Shown: positions 15,428 to 23,487 of the stretch, piece by piece
Numbering within the stretch: position 1 is the first letter of the stretch
Layout of the letters: the number at the start of each line of letters is the position of its first letter
NCBI GenBank assembly: GCA_028690155.1
Contig: JAQVBU010000009.1
Coordinates: 1 to 64,000, forward strand
From: Alphaproteobacteria bacterium
GTDB lineage: Bacteria; Pseudomonadota; Alphaproteobacteria; UBA9219
Length of the DNA stretch: 64,000 nt
Reading direction: 5' to 3'
The notes under the pieces: generated by a model
What the model saw: the letters and a program-made list of their open reading frames with translations, nothing else
Databases searched by the model: none
Told to the model about the DNA's origin: nothing
Made by a program: the position numbers and the translations under genes

Positions 15428-15972
15428 GTTTTCACCCAGAAAGGACGAAGGATGTCTGAGTGCTAAATATGGCAGGGGTTTTTTCACTTATCAAGCTAAG
15501 GTGCGTTGCACGAATAAAATGGATTCTGAATATCCGCAAGGTTGAAGGGGAGGAGGACGCTACGACATCTCCCAGATCAAGACAAACCCAATTTATTGAT
15601 TTTGCTGAAAATTATTCAGAGTTATCCCCCATTCAAACAGCATACCCATGACTTCATGAACGCCGGGAAGGTTCAAAGTAACTCCATTCTGGCGCACCAG
15701 CCAGAGGCCTTTTTTCTTTCGTCATAAGAAATCCCTCCTGCGGGAAGGGAGCTTGAGGTATCGAAAGGTTAATTTTTACAAAAATCATCCCTCTTTGGGC
15801 ATCCGATGCTCTTCCCGGCGATTCATATTGATCCTTCTTCAAACATCGTGTTAAGCACTTCCCCCGACTCCGGAACGAGTGGCCGTCGCTTTTATAGCGC
15901 CCGATTCTCGCCGTAGGCTTTTGCATTCCCTTTCGCGGATTCTTAGTAACTGACCAAGGAAAAAGATAGATC
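15428..15972. other. Gap upstream of trigger factor
   Basis: A 545-base stretch. It contains one very short minus-strand frame with an excellent ribosome site (listed separately) and the presumed promoter of the trigger factor gene. The AAGGAAAAAG site just before 15973 serves that gene. No RNA gene or repeat is recognised. Confidence 0.3.
15654..15725 (-). CDS. Possible 23-residue peptide with a strong ribosome site
   Basis: A minus-strand frame coding for MTKEKRPLAGAPEWSYFEPS and three more residues. GGAGGG lies seven bases before the ATG. The hydrophilic sequence has no signal peptide. It could be the surviving start of a deleted gene or a leader peptide, but no same-strand gene follows closely. 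Confidence 0.2.
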   Translation of the reverse strand: MTKEKRPLAGAPEWSYFEPSRRS

Positions 15973-17301
15973 ATGGCTGACGTTAAGGTTCTGAAAGAAG
16001 AAGGTTTGAAACACGAGTTTTCGATCACGATCTCCCAGTCTTCTCTTGAAGACGCCAAGGGCAACCGTCTGGCCGAAATCGCAAAAACGGTTAAGCTTCA
16101 GGGCTTTCGGCCCGGCAAGGTCCCTTTGCCCGTCGTCGCGCAGCGTTTCGGTTCCGAAGCCTACGCCGAAGCCTTGGAAAAAAGCGTCTCAAAAACCATC
16201 GACGACTTGCTGACCGAACGCAAACTTCGCCCGGCAACCCAACCCAAGGTCGAATTCAAATCGTCAGACGAAGGGAAAGATGTCTCGTTCACAATCGCGT
16301 TCGATTCCCTGCCCGATATTAAGCTTATAGACTTTGGCACACTGGCTCTTGAACGGCCGATAGCCGCCGTCGAAGACGCTAAGATTGAGGAAACCCTTGT
16401 CACCTTGACAAAAAGAATGCGCCAACCCGAAAAAGTCGAAGAAAAGCGCGGCGCCGAAATGGGCGACGTTGTTATCGTCGACTTTGACGGCAGCGTGGAT
16501 GGAGAAAAACGTCCGGGCATGAAGGGCGAAGACCACCCGTTGGAGCTCGGCTCGAAATCTTTTATCGACACCTTCGAAGATCAGTTGGTCGGAACTAAAG
16601 TCGGTGAAGAAAAGAGCATCAAGGTTACCTTCCCTAAAGACTACCACGCATCGGACCTTGCCGGGAAAGAAGCGGTCTTTGAGGTTTCCGTCAAAGAAAT
16701 CCGTCAGCACAAGCCTGTCGTGCTCGACGAGGCGTTGGCTAAGGAATTAGGATTTCCTAACCTTGAAGGGCTTCGCAGTCGCATCGCCAAGGATATCCAA
16801 GCTGATTATGACCGCATCAGCCGCACGGTTATCAAACGCGCCTTGATGGACAAACTGGCCGAGGCTTACTCTTTCGACATTCCTCAAACCCTTTCCGATG
16901 CCGAATTCGAGAGCATTTGGCACCAACTGGAGCACGCAAAGGAACACAACGAACTTTCCGACGAAGACAAAAACAAGGATGAGGACACGCTGCGCAAAGA
17001 ATATCGCGCCATTGCCGACCGTCGCATCCGCTTGGGCTTGGTTCTGGCGGAAGTGTCCGCTCAGAACAACATTCAGGTCACCGCAGACGAACTGCGCTCG
17101 GCCCTGATGGCCGAAGCCCGCCGCTACCCGGGCCAAGAAAAGGCCGTCTTCGACTATTACACCAAGACACAAGGCGCTATCGAACGGTTGCGCGCGCCTC
17201 TTCTTGAGGAAAAGGTCGTCGATTTCATTCTTGACAAAGCATCGGTCACAGACAAAAAATTATCCCCTGACGAACTGATGGCTCAGCCCGACGCAGAATA
17301 A
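15973..17301 (+). CDS. tig: Trigger factor
   Basis: A ribosome-associated chaperone with peptidyl-prolyl isomerase activity, 442 residues, a normal length. The N-terminal ribosome-docking loop GFRPGK is at 44-49. The FKBP-type domain follows at about 150-245 (GDVVIVDFDGSVDGE, LELGSKSFIDTFEDQLVG). The rest is the helical substrate-cradling C-terminal domain with acidic stretches (ELSDEDKNKDEDTLRKEY). AAGGA precedes the start. In many bacteria tig is followed by clpP-clpX; here it is followed by a dsbB-like gene 16 bases downstream, an unusual pairing that still fits protein folding. Confidence 0.96.
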   Translation: MADVKVLKEEGLKHEFSITISQSSLEDAKGNRLAEIAKTVKLQGFRPGKVPLPVVAQRFGSEAYAEALEKSVSKTIDDLLTERKLRPATQPKVEFKSSDEGKDVSFTIAFDSLPDIKLIDFGTLALERPIAAVEDAKIEETLVTLTKRMRQPEKVEEKRGAEMGDVVIVDFDGSVDGEKRPGMKGEDHPLELGSKSFIDTFEDQLVGTKVGEEKSIKVTFPKDYHASDLAGKEAVFEVSVKEIRQHKPVVLDEALAKELGFPNLEGLRSRIAKDIQADYDRISRTVIKRALMDKLAEAYSFDIPQTLSDAEFESIWHQLEHAKEHNELSDEDKNKDEDTLRKEYRAIADRRIRLGLVLAEVSAQNNIQVTADELRSALMAEARRYPGQEKAVFDYYTKTQGAIERLRAPLLEEKVVDFILDKASVTDKKLSPDELMAQPDAE

Positions 17302-17317
17302 AGGGACGTTTTTCGAC

Positions 17318-17884
17318 GTGTTTGAAGCCTCCAAAAAAGGCGCTTTCTTTTCGTACACCTCTCTCAGACGGCTGGGGTTTGCGACGTTAAATTGGGCATC
17401 AAGCATGCCGGAAGGCGCTTGGCTTTTGGTCGGCGTTAACGTGATCTCCCTTGTTTTTGCTTTCTTTATGCAAGAAGTCGTTGACGTGTTCCCTTGCGCC
17501 TTATGCCTTTGGGAACGGTATCCTTTCGTCGTAGCCGCCTTTCTGGCTTTCGCCGCAGCCTTATGGAAACCTTATAAGAAACAAACAACCCTTCTTCTGA
17601 GCCTTTGTGTCGTAACGTATCTTGTCAGCGTCGGGCTGGGCTTCTTCCATTCCGGCGTCGAGCTTCTGTGGTGGGAGGGAACGCCCAGTTGCGATTCGAC
17701 ACCCCTTTCCGGCGCTTCCCCCGAAGAATTGCGCGCGGCGTTGCTGGAAGCCCAACCCCCTCGTTGCGATGACGTTACATGGTCTCTTTTCGGCTTGTCC
17801 TTGGCGAACCTAAACACGCTCTTCTCCTTGGGCCTTGCGCTCTTTTCGGTTCTAATTCTGAGACAGCACATAAAGACTCGGTGA
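17318..17884 (+). CDS. dsbB: DsbB-family disulfide-bond oxidoreductase
   Basis: A 188-residue inner-membrane protein with four predicted helices. The first periplasmic-side cysteine pair is Cys60-Ala-Leu-Cys63 in VFPCALCLWERYPF, and the second pair is Cys125 and Cys150 in a long loop. DsbB reoxidises DsbA and passes electrons to quinone. The start is a GTG with an AGGGAC site upstream, 16 bases after the trigger factor stop, so the two genes are probably co-transcribed. No dsbA is in the window. A loop longer than in the E. coli protein is typical of alphaproteobacterial members. Confidence 0.88.
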   Translation: MFEASKKGAFFSYTSLRRLGFATLNWASSMPEGAWLLVGVNVISLVFAFFMQEVVDVFPCALCLWERYPFVVAAFLAFAAALWKPYKKQTTLLLSLCVVTYLVSVGLGFFHSGVELLWWEGTPSCDSTPLSGASPEELRAALLEAQPPRCDDVTWSLFGLSLANLNTLFSLGLALFSVLILRQHIKTR

Positions 17885-17979
17885 AAAATTTTCCGGTCTG
17901 ACCAAAACAAAAGGGCATCTTATGCCCCGCCCTCACGCAGCGCCCAAAAACAATAAACAAAAACAAGCGGCTAGTTGTT

Positions 17980-17995
17980 TGGCATAGAGATTGCT
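17980..17995 (+). promoter_or_regulatory. Sigma-54 promoter upstream of flgE
   Basis: The sequence TGGCATAGAGATTGCT matches the RpoN consensus TGGCAYR-N4-TTGCW at every defined position, with the GG and GC doublets at the standard distance. Transcription would start near 18007, about 48 bases before the flgE ATG. Late-basal-body and hook genes are under sigma-54 in several alphaproteobacteria, for example Caulobacter (family knowledge). A flagellar activator such as FlbD would be expected but is not in the window. Confidence 0.7.
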
Positions 17996-18054
17996 TTTCA
18001 ACTTGTGACGCTTTTTTCTTGCCCTCTTTGGGCCCTTAACGAACGAGGATCAGG

Positions 18055-19422
18055 ATGTCTTCTCTTTTCTCCTCCCTGAACGTTGCCGTCTCCGGCCTTA
18101 ACGCTCAAGCCAGCGCCATCGGCAATATCTCCGATAACTTGGCAAACACCGAAACGACCGGATACAAAAACATCAGCACAAGCTTCTCAAGCTTGGTGAC
18201 CTCGTCCAGCTCGGCCGCCAATAACCCTGGCGGTGTGTCGGCCGCCCCTCGATACGAGAACGCCGATCAAGGCAACATCTCCTCTTCTTCTTCCGAAACA
18301 AACTTAGCCATATCAGGCGACGGCTTCTTCGTCGTGACAGGCTCAACCACCAATACCGAAGGCGAAACTGAATTCTTCGGCACCTATTATACCCGGTCCG
18401 GTGACTTCTCAGAGGACGCCGAAGGATATCTGGTCAACAGCTCGGGCTATTTCTTACAAGGCTATACGATTACCGACGGCATCGTTGATACGTCGTCTAT
18501 CAGCCCCATCCAAATCTCTTCGTTGCTTGATGCCCCTAAAGCGACGGACACCATTACCTATGAGGCGAACTTGCCTGCCGGCGCCGTCGATTATACGTCC
18601 TCAAGTTCAACCGTCGACATCTATGACTCACTGGGCAGTACGCACGGCACTGAAATTGTTTGGGAAACAACGGCAACAACCAACGTCTGGCGGGCGACCA
18701 TAACCGTCGAAAACGGTGGGGGAGCATCAAACGACTACCAAGCCGTTTTTGACGTGACCTTCGATACAAACGGAACCATCAGCGACATCACGGGCGTTAG
18801 TTCAGGATACTACGACAGCACCGGAACTCTTGTCACAAGCCTCGGCGCTGTTTTGACGTCCGGAACAGGCATTTCCGGTGCTAATGCCAATATTTCGTTG
18901 GGCGCAACGGCTTCCGACACGGGCCTTTTGATCTTCCCTGGAGCCGGAGCGCAAACCATGTCCTTCGACCTCGGTAGTTATCTCATATCGGCAGGCGTAA
19001 CCCAGTATTCAAGCTCAAGCTCAACCGTGTCCGTGTCATCCATCTCTCAAGATGGTTTAGGCGAAGGGTCTTATAGCAGCCTTAACATCAACTCGGACGG
19101 CGTTGTGTCAATCAACTATACAAACGGCAGCACGCGCAAAATTTATCAAGTCCCCATCGCAACCTTCAATGCGTCAAATAACCTTCAACGCGAATCCGGC
19201 GGCGTTTATACCGCAACGCTAGCGTCGGGAACGGGTAACTTGCGCTTGGCCGGTAATAACGGTGCAGGCAAAATTTCTAGCAGTTCTTTGGAAGATTCAA
19301 CCGTCGATATTGCAACAGAATTCACGACCTTGATCGAATCCCAACAGGTTTATTCGGCAAACGCCAAGATCGTGACGACCGTCAATTCGATCCTGACCAC
19401 AATCATGCAGGCCGTTCAGTAG
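18055..19422 (+). CDS. flgE: Flagellar hook protein FlgE
   Basis: A 455-residue axial protein of the flagellar hook, exported by the flagellar type III system. The N-terminus (LNVAVSGLNAQASAIGNISDNLANTETTGYK) is the conserved flagellar rod/hook signature. ISGDGFFVV and TRSGDFSEDAEGYLVNSSGYFLQG follow as in hook proteins. The C-terminus EFTTLIESQQVYSANAKIVTTVNSILTTIMQ forms the inner-tube coiled coil. The serine- and threonine-rich middle is the variable surface domain. GAGGATCAGG lies before the ATG and a sigma-54 promoter is 60 bases upstream. It leads a plus-strand run with flgK and flgL. Confidence 0.93.
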   Translation: MSSLFSSLNVAVSGLNAQASAIGNISDNLANTETTGYKNISTSFSSLVTSSSSAANNPGGVSAAPRYENADQGNISSSSSETNLAISGDGFFVVTGSTTNTEGETEFFGTYYTRSGDFSEDAEGYLVNSSGYFLQGYTITDGIVDTSSISPIQISSLLDAPKATDTITYEANLPAGAVDYTSSSSTVDIYDSLGSTHGTEIVWETTATTNVWRATITVENGGGASNDYQAVFDVTFDTNGTISDITGVSSGYYDSTGTLVTSLGAVLTSGTGISGANANISLGATASDTGLLIFPGAGAQTMSFDLGSYLISAGVTQYSSSSSTVSVSSISQDGLGEGSYSSLNINSDGVVSINYTNGSTRKIYQVPIATFNASNNLQRESGGVYTATLASGTGNLRLAGNNGAGKISSSSLEDSTVDIATEFTTLIESQQVYSANAKIVTTVNSILTTIMQAVQ

Positions 19423-19476
19423 GCCTTCTTACCGATGGGGCTTTCGGGCGCCGCCTTTCAATAGGGTTTCATTGTC

Positions 19477-20955
19477 ATGTCGCTTACGAGTGCTCTTTCT
19501 GTCGCTCTTTCGGGAATTCAGGCAAGCACAGCCGCCGCGCAAATCATTTCGGCGAACGTCGCGAATGCCCAAACCGAAGGCTATACGGCAAAAAGCGTCA
19601 CGCTGACAACGAAGACCAATGGTTCCTTCACTGGTGGCGTCGAAATTACGGGCTACGCACGCAAAACCAACACCGTTCTGTCCGAAGCGATGAATGGTGC
19701 CATAACGGATACGGCCTATCTAAGCACCCAAGACAACTATCTAACCCAAATCCAAGCCATCTTGGATTCGTCAAATGATCCGCCCGCGCTATCGTCGTGC
19801 CTCAGCGAATTTCAGTCGGCATGGACGGAATATGCGTCGAATCCAAGCGACTCCACGCTTGAACAAACCGTCGTGTCGAGTGCCCAAAACATGGCCGGGA
19901 CCATCCGATCTATCGGAACGGAAGTCGCTTCACTCAAACTCGGCGTTCAGGACGATTTGTCCAATTCCGTCGACGCGTTAAATGCCGCCTTGGTCAAGAT
20001 CCAAGAATTAAACGGACAAATCGCCGTCGCCTCCGCAAAAAATCAGGCAACAGTCAATCTTGAGGATTCTCGCGACACGCTTATTAGCGAAATTGCCTCT
20101 TACACGCGCGTCACCGTCATGCAACGGGACAACCAACAAATTGCCTTGTATACGCCTAACGGGATGCCTCTATTGGACGTTGATGCCAACAGCTTCAGCG
20201 TAAGCGCGGACGGAACACGTGTTTTAAACCAAGCCGGTTCCTATGTTTCAGAGAATCTCGAAGGCGGAAGCATCGAAGCGCAGATAAATTTTCTGGCCTC
20301 AAATGCTTCCGAAGAAATCGGCGTCGGGGTCCTAACCAAAATCCAGTCCCAAATTCAGAACTTCGTCAACATGTTCGTCGCCGAAACCACGGACAGCAGC
20401 ACGTCCGAGCCCAACAGTTTCGCGTCTATCTATAACTCAGCCGCCACCGACTCCGGCGAAGAGGCCTCCGATTTCTTCAGCGTGTCGTTCGATGCCGACG
20501 GGCTTCCAGACCTTACGTCCTTCGAGGTTAACGCGAACCTCGCGACCGGAATAACATCCGTCAAAACCGCTGCGGCAAACGATTTGTCCGACCTTTTTCT
20601 GTCCACCTCCGTCGCGATCACAACGAGCTGGAACTCAGGCACAAGCTCCTATGAATACACATCCGGCACCACCTTTGACGCCGAAGGCCTTGTTGTCGAA
20701 AACCGCACCTATTCCGGCATCGCCACGGCTATTCTGTCCTATTTTCAGCAAGTGGCCAGCACAACATCGGATCGCTATGCTACGGCCTCAACGCAAGAGA
20801 CTTACTATAAAAGCGCCATGGCAAGCGATACAGGCGTCAACACCGACGAAGAACTGATCAACCTTACCGCTTGGGAAAACAGCTATGCCGCGTCGGCGCA
20901 TGTCGTCTCGACGATACAGGAAATGATGAACACGCTTATCAATATTGTGGATTAA
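19477..20955 (+). CDS. flgK: Flagellar hook-associated protein 1 (FlgK)
   Basis: The first hook-filament junction protein, 492 residues. It begins LTSALSVALSGIQASTAAAQ and continues ISANVANAQTEGYTAKSVTL, the axial-family motif. It ends NLTAWENSYAASAHVVSTIQEMMNTLINIV, the FlgK-type C-terminal coil. Length and order after flgE fit FlgK rather than FlgE or FlgF. The gene lies 54 bases after flgE and three bases before flgL. Secretion needs the flagellar export gate and the chaperone FlgN, neither of which is in the window. Confidence 0.93.
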   Translation: MSLTSALSVALSGIQASTAAAQIISANVANAQTEGYTAKSVTLTTKTNGSFTGGVEITGYARKTNTVLSEAMNGAITDTAYLSTQDNYLTQIQAILDSSNDPPALSSCLSEFQSAWTEYASNPSDSTLEQTVVSSAQNMAGTIRSIGTEVASLKLGVQDDLSNSVDALNAALVKIQELNGQIAVASAKNQATVNLEDSRDTLISEIASYTRVTVMQRDNQQIALYTPNGMPLLDVDANSFSVSADGTRVLNQAGSYVSENLEGGSIEAQINFLASNASEEIGVGVLTKIQSQIQNFVNMFVAETTDSSTSEPNSFASIYNSAATDSGEEASDFFSVSFDADGLPDLTSFEVNANLATGITSVKTAAANDLSDLFLSTSVAITTSWNSGTSSYEYTSGTTFDAEGLVVENRTYSGIATAILSYFQQVASTTSDRYATASTQETYYKSAMASDTGVNTDEELINLTAWENSYAASAHVVSTIQEMMNTLINIVD

Positions 20956-20958
20956 GCC

Positions 20959-21930
20959 ATGAGCCTTTCAATCAGCAATCTTAGCATCACAAAAAGCTTA
21001 ACAAGCTCGCTCCAATCGTCACAGACAAAGTTGTCCTCCTTGACTGAGCAGCTGGCCAGCGGCCTTAAATCGGCCGATTTGACCGACTACACCCCTTCGG
21101 AATGCCGCACGCTTATTAACCTTCAGGCATCGCTTTCGGAGAGAAAAACTTACGTCACAATCATCGACACGTCTTTGACGACGCTTTCTCTTTACGACAC
21201 GACGCTATCCAGCCTCGAAGAAGTCACCTCTCAGGCGCAAACGCTTGCCAGTAACAATCAAACTTATACGACAGACACCGCCGAAAACGTCCTGAATCAG
21301 GCCGAACTTTATCTTCGAACGGTTCGCTCGGACCTCAATCAGTCCGTCAATGGCCGTTATCTTTATTCCGGCTCGCGTTACACGACCGCGCCCGTCGCCG
21401 ATTTAATCTCCTTACCGGAATCAACGTTAACTTCTACCATTTACACGGACGGTTCGACACTCCCTGCCTACGATTCGGGATACACCGGGGTCGGCTCGAC
21501 CAGCACCGAAGCCTATGTCACGGATACGGCACGCATCAATGCGGGATACGATATCGATTATGGCATCACCAGCAACGAACCGGCCATGCAAAAACTCATC
21601 GCCGGGCTTCGTTATCTTCAAGCTGCCGGCAACGCCACCGATTCGGCAACGTACGCCGACGATATCAGTCAGGCCGCCACGCTTTTGACCGATGCCATCT
21701 CGGCGCTTCAGGAGCTGCACACGAAAGTAGCCAACAACACCAACCTTATGGAAACGGAAAAAGAGTCGCAGAAAAGCGCGTTGGCCAACCTCACCAACCA
21801 AATTGCCGACATCGAACAAGTGGATTTAACCCAAGTCAGCACAGAAATAACAACGATGCAATCGACCCTTCAGGCATCCTATACCGCAACCGGAAGCATT
21901 CTTAAGTTGTCCCTTGCAAATTATCTCTAG
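20959..21930 (+). CDS. flgL: Flagellar hook-associated protein 3 (FlgL)
   Basis: The second hook-filament junction protein, 323 residues. It has flagellin-like N-terminal helices (SLQSSQTKLSSLTEQLASGLKSADLTDY), the NGRYLYSGSR segment typical of FlgL, and a C-terminal flagellin-like coil (LANLTNQIADIEQVDLTQVSTEITTMQSTLQASY). It starts three bases after the flgK stop, so it is in the same transcript. No flagellin gene is in the window. Confidence 0.92.
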   Translation: MSLSISNLSITKSLTSSLQSSQTKLSSLTEQLASGLKSADLTDYTPSECRTLINLQASLSERKTYVTIIDTSLTTLSLYDTTLSSLEEVTSQAQTLASNNQTYTTDTAENVLNQAELYLRTVRSDLNQSVNGRYLYSGSRYTTAPVADLISLPESTLTSTIYTDGSTLPAYDSGYTGVGSTSTEAYVTDTARINAGYDIDYGITSNEPAMQKLIAGLRYLQAAGNATDSATYADDISQAATLLTDAISALQELHTKVANNTNLMETEKESQKSALANLTNQIADIEQVDLTQVSTEITTMQSTLQASYTATGSILKLSLANYL

Positions 21931-21993
21931 GACTGCCTTAAGAAGAACGCTACCCTAAATCTTATTGACTGACCCTTGTTTGGAGGATTGAAC

Positions 21994-23487
21994 GTGAAGA
22001 CCTTATCGACTTATAGTCCTATCTCCCTGCGCTACATTGCCGCTTTGCGTGGAAACATTCCCTCAAAAATCCACCAAGAATTCACTTATGCCGACGCTTG
22101 TTGCCGGACACCCGAGGCTTTGATTTGTCTGGCCGCCAGCAATCCAGACGGTCGCTTTTATGGCTTTGTCGCCAACGATACCGATCGGCGCGCCGCCGAA
22201 GATTTGGCCGTACAACGCGAGATTTTCAACATCATCTTCCTGACCGGAACGCCCTCCGATATTTTGGAGCGTCTTGATAAGGGGTCATCCCTGCCCCCTA
22301 TGCTGGACTATCTGTGTTGCGATGAGAGCGACGAATCGCTTCCCGCCGACGCACGTACCGCCTTATTCGAGCTCGCTCAAAAACGGCTTAACCCCGGCGG
22401 TCTTTTCGTAACCACCTATCACATCCTGAGTCGAAGAGACGACACCTTGCGTCTTCTGGCGCAAAGCGCAGCCGGAGAAACGGACCCGGCTAAAAAGAGC
22501 GCATTTCTATCCGAAATCAAAACGATGGGAAGCCCCTTCTTCGCCGAAAATCCAACCATCCTAGACACATTAAACAAGGCCATCACCAGCGGCGAGCCTC
22601 AACCCTTCTTCGACGCATTCAATGATACGGCAGCCGTCTCAAAAACAATTGAAACGATTCTTGGGATTGGATCGCGCGGGTTCGTGTATGCAGGAGATAC
22701 CCTTTTGTCCTCGAATTTTGCCGAGGCTACGCTTTCTCACGAAGCCTACGATCTTATTGCCGCGCGCCGCAAAGACGTTCTGTACGAAGTGTTCAAGGAC
22801 TTTGCCCTAAACCGCCAAGTCCGGTCGGATATTTGGATCAAGGAACCGTCCGAACGAACCGACAGCGTGGGCGTCCTGTTCGGAGGATTCGCGTATGGCC
22901 TTCTGTCTAAACGTAGCGCCGTGCCTAAGGAGCACACGGCTCTTGGCGGATCGTTCAATCTTTCCTCTTCGCTTTTCGAAAACATTCTTGACCTGATGGC
23001 TCTTATGCCTGTCGGGGTCGGTGACATCATGAACCGCTACCCCGATCTTGCCAACGAGCCCCATAAAATTATCGAGTCCATTCAGGTCCTTATCGCATGC
23101 GGTTATGTTGCCCCCATGCGAGGCATCCGGGAGCCCCTTCATACCGAAACGATCGCGCAGCCCCGCTTTGTCGGAAGCTTTAATCGCTTCTTTGACAAGG
23201 TTCATCTATCCGACGAAGACGTCGTTCTTGCTTCAACCGTCGCAGGCTGCGGCGTTGTGCTGTCCGCGCGTGATGCTTTTGTCATGCAAGCGATTAACCG
23301 CGCCGGGCTGACAAATTCCGTAGCGGCCCTTTTGCCCGAACTGTGCCGCATCGCTGGAACTCCCGTCGGTCAGTCCATCATTCGCGCCAACGAAGCAACG
23401 GCAGAAATCGCTCATGCGATGGTCCTTGATAGCGTCGAAAAATCGTTACCCCAATGGTACGCTTACGCTCTTCTGGAGGCCGCCTGA
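21994..23487 (+). CDS. Methyltransferase-regulatory-domain protein
   Basis: A 497-residue protein. The GTG start is chosen because GGAGG ends seven bases before it. The N-terminal segment (YSPISLRYIAALRGNIP, TYADACCRTPEALICLAASNPDGRFYGFVAND) follows the pattern of bacterial proteins with a SAM-fold plus methyltransferase-regulatory domain (PF10119 type). NPGGLFVTTYH stands at the place of a late methyltransferase strand. The SAM-binding glycine motif is poor, so catalysis is uncertain. Coming 63 bases after flgL and overlapping a TPR-glycosyltransferase gene, it probably helps modify flagellar or surface proteins (inference). Confidence 0.6.
   Translation: MKTLSTYSPISLRYIAALRGNIPSKIHQEFTYADACCRTPEALICLAASNPDGRFYGFVANDTDRRAAEDLAVQREIFNIIFLTGTPSDILERLDKGSSLPPMLDYLCCDESDESLPADARTALFELAQKRLNPGGLFVTTYHILSRRDDTLRLLAQSAAGETDPAKKSAFLSEIKTMGSPFFAENPTILDTLNKAITSGEPQPFFDAFNDTAAVSKTIETILGIGSRGFVYAGDTLLSSNFAEATLSHEAYDLIAARRKDVLYEVFKDFALNRQVRSDIWIKEPSERTDSVGVLFGGFAYGLLSKRSAVPKEHTALGGSFNLSSSLFENILDLMALMPVGVGDIMNRYPDLANEPHKIIESIQVLIACGYVAPMRGIREPLHTETIAQPRFVGSFNRFFDKVHLSDEDVVLASTVAGCGVVLSARDAFVMQAINRAGLTNSVAALLPELCRIAGTPVGQSIIRANEATAEIAHAMVLDSVEKSLPQWYAYALLEAA

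Noticed and set aside
15660..15700. Possible partial copy of the tRNA-Leu 3' end (shared GGTTCAA and GCACCAGCC), suggesting an attachment site
   Set aside because: The two shared blocks have different spacing from those in the tRNA, and the rest does not match. Chance similarity is more likely.
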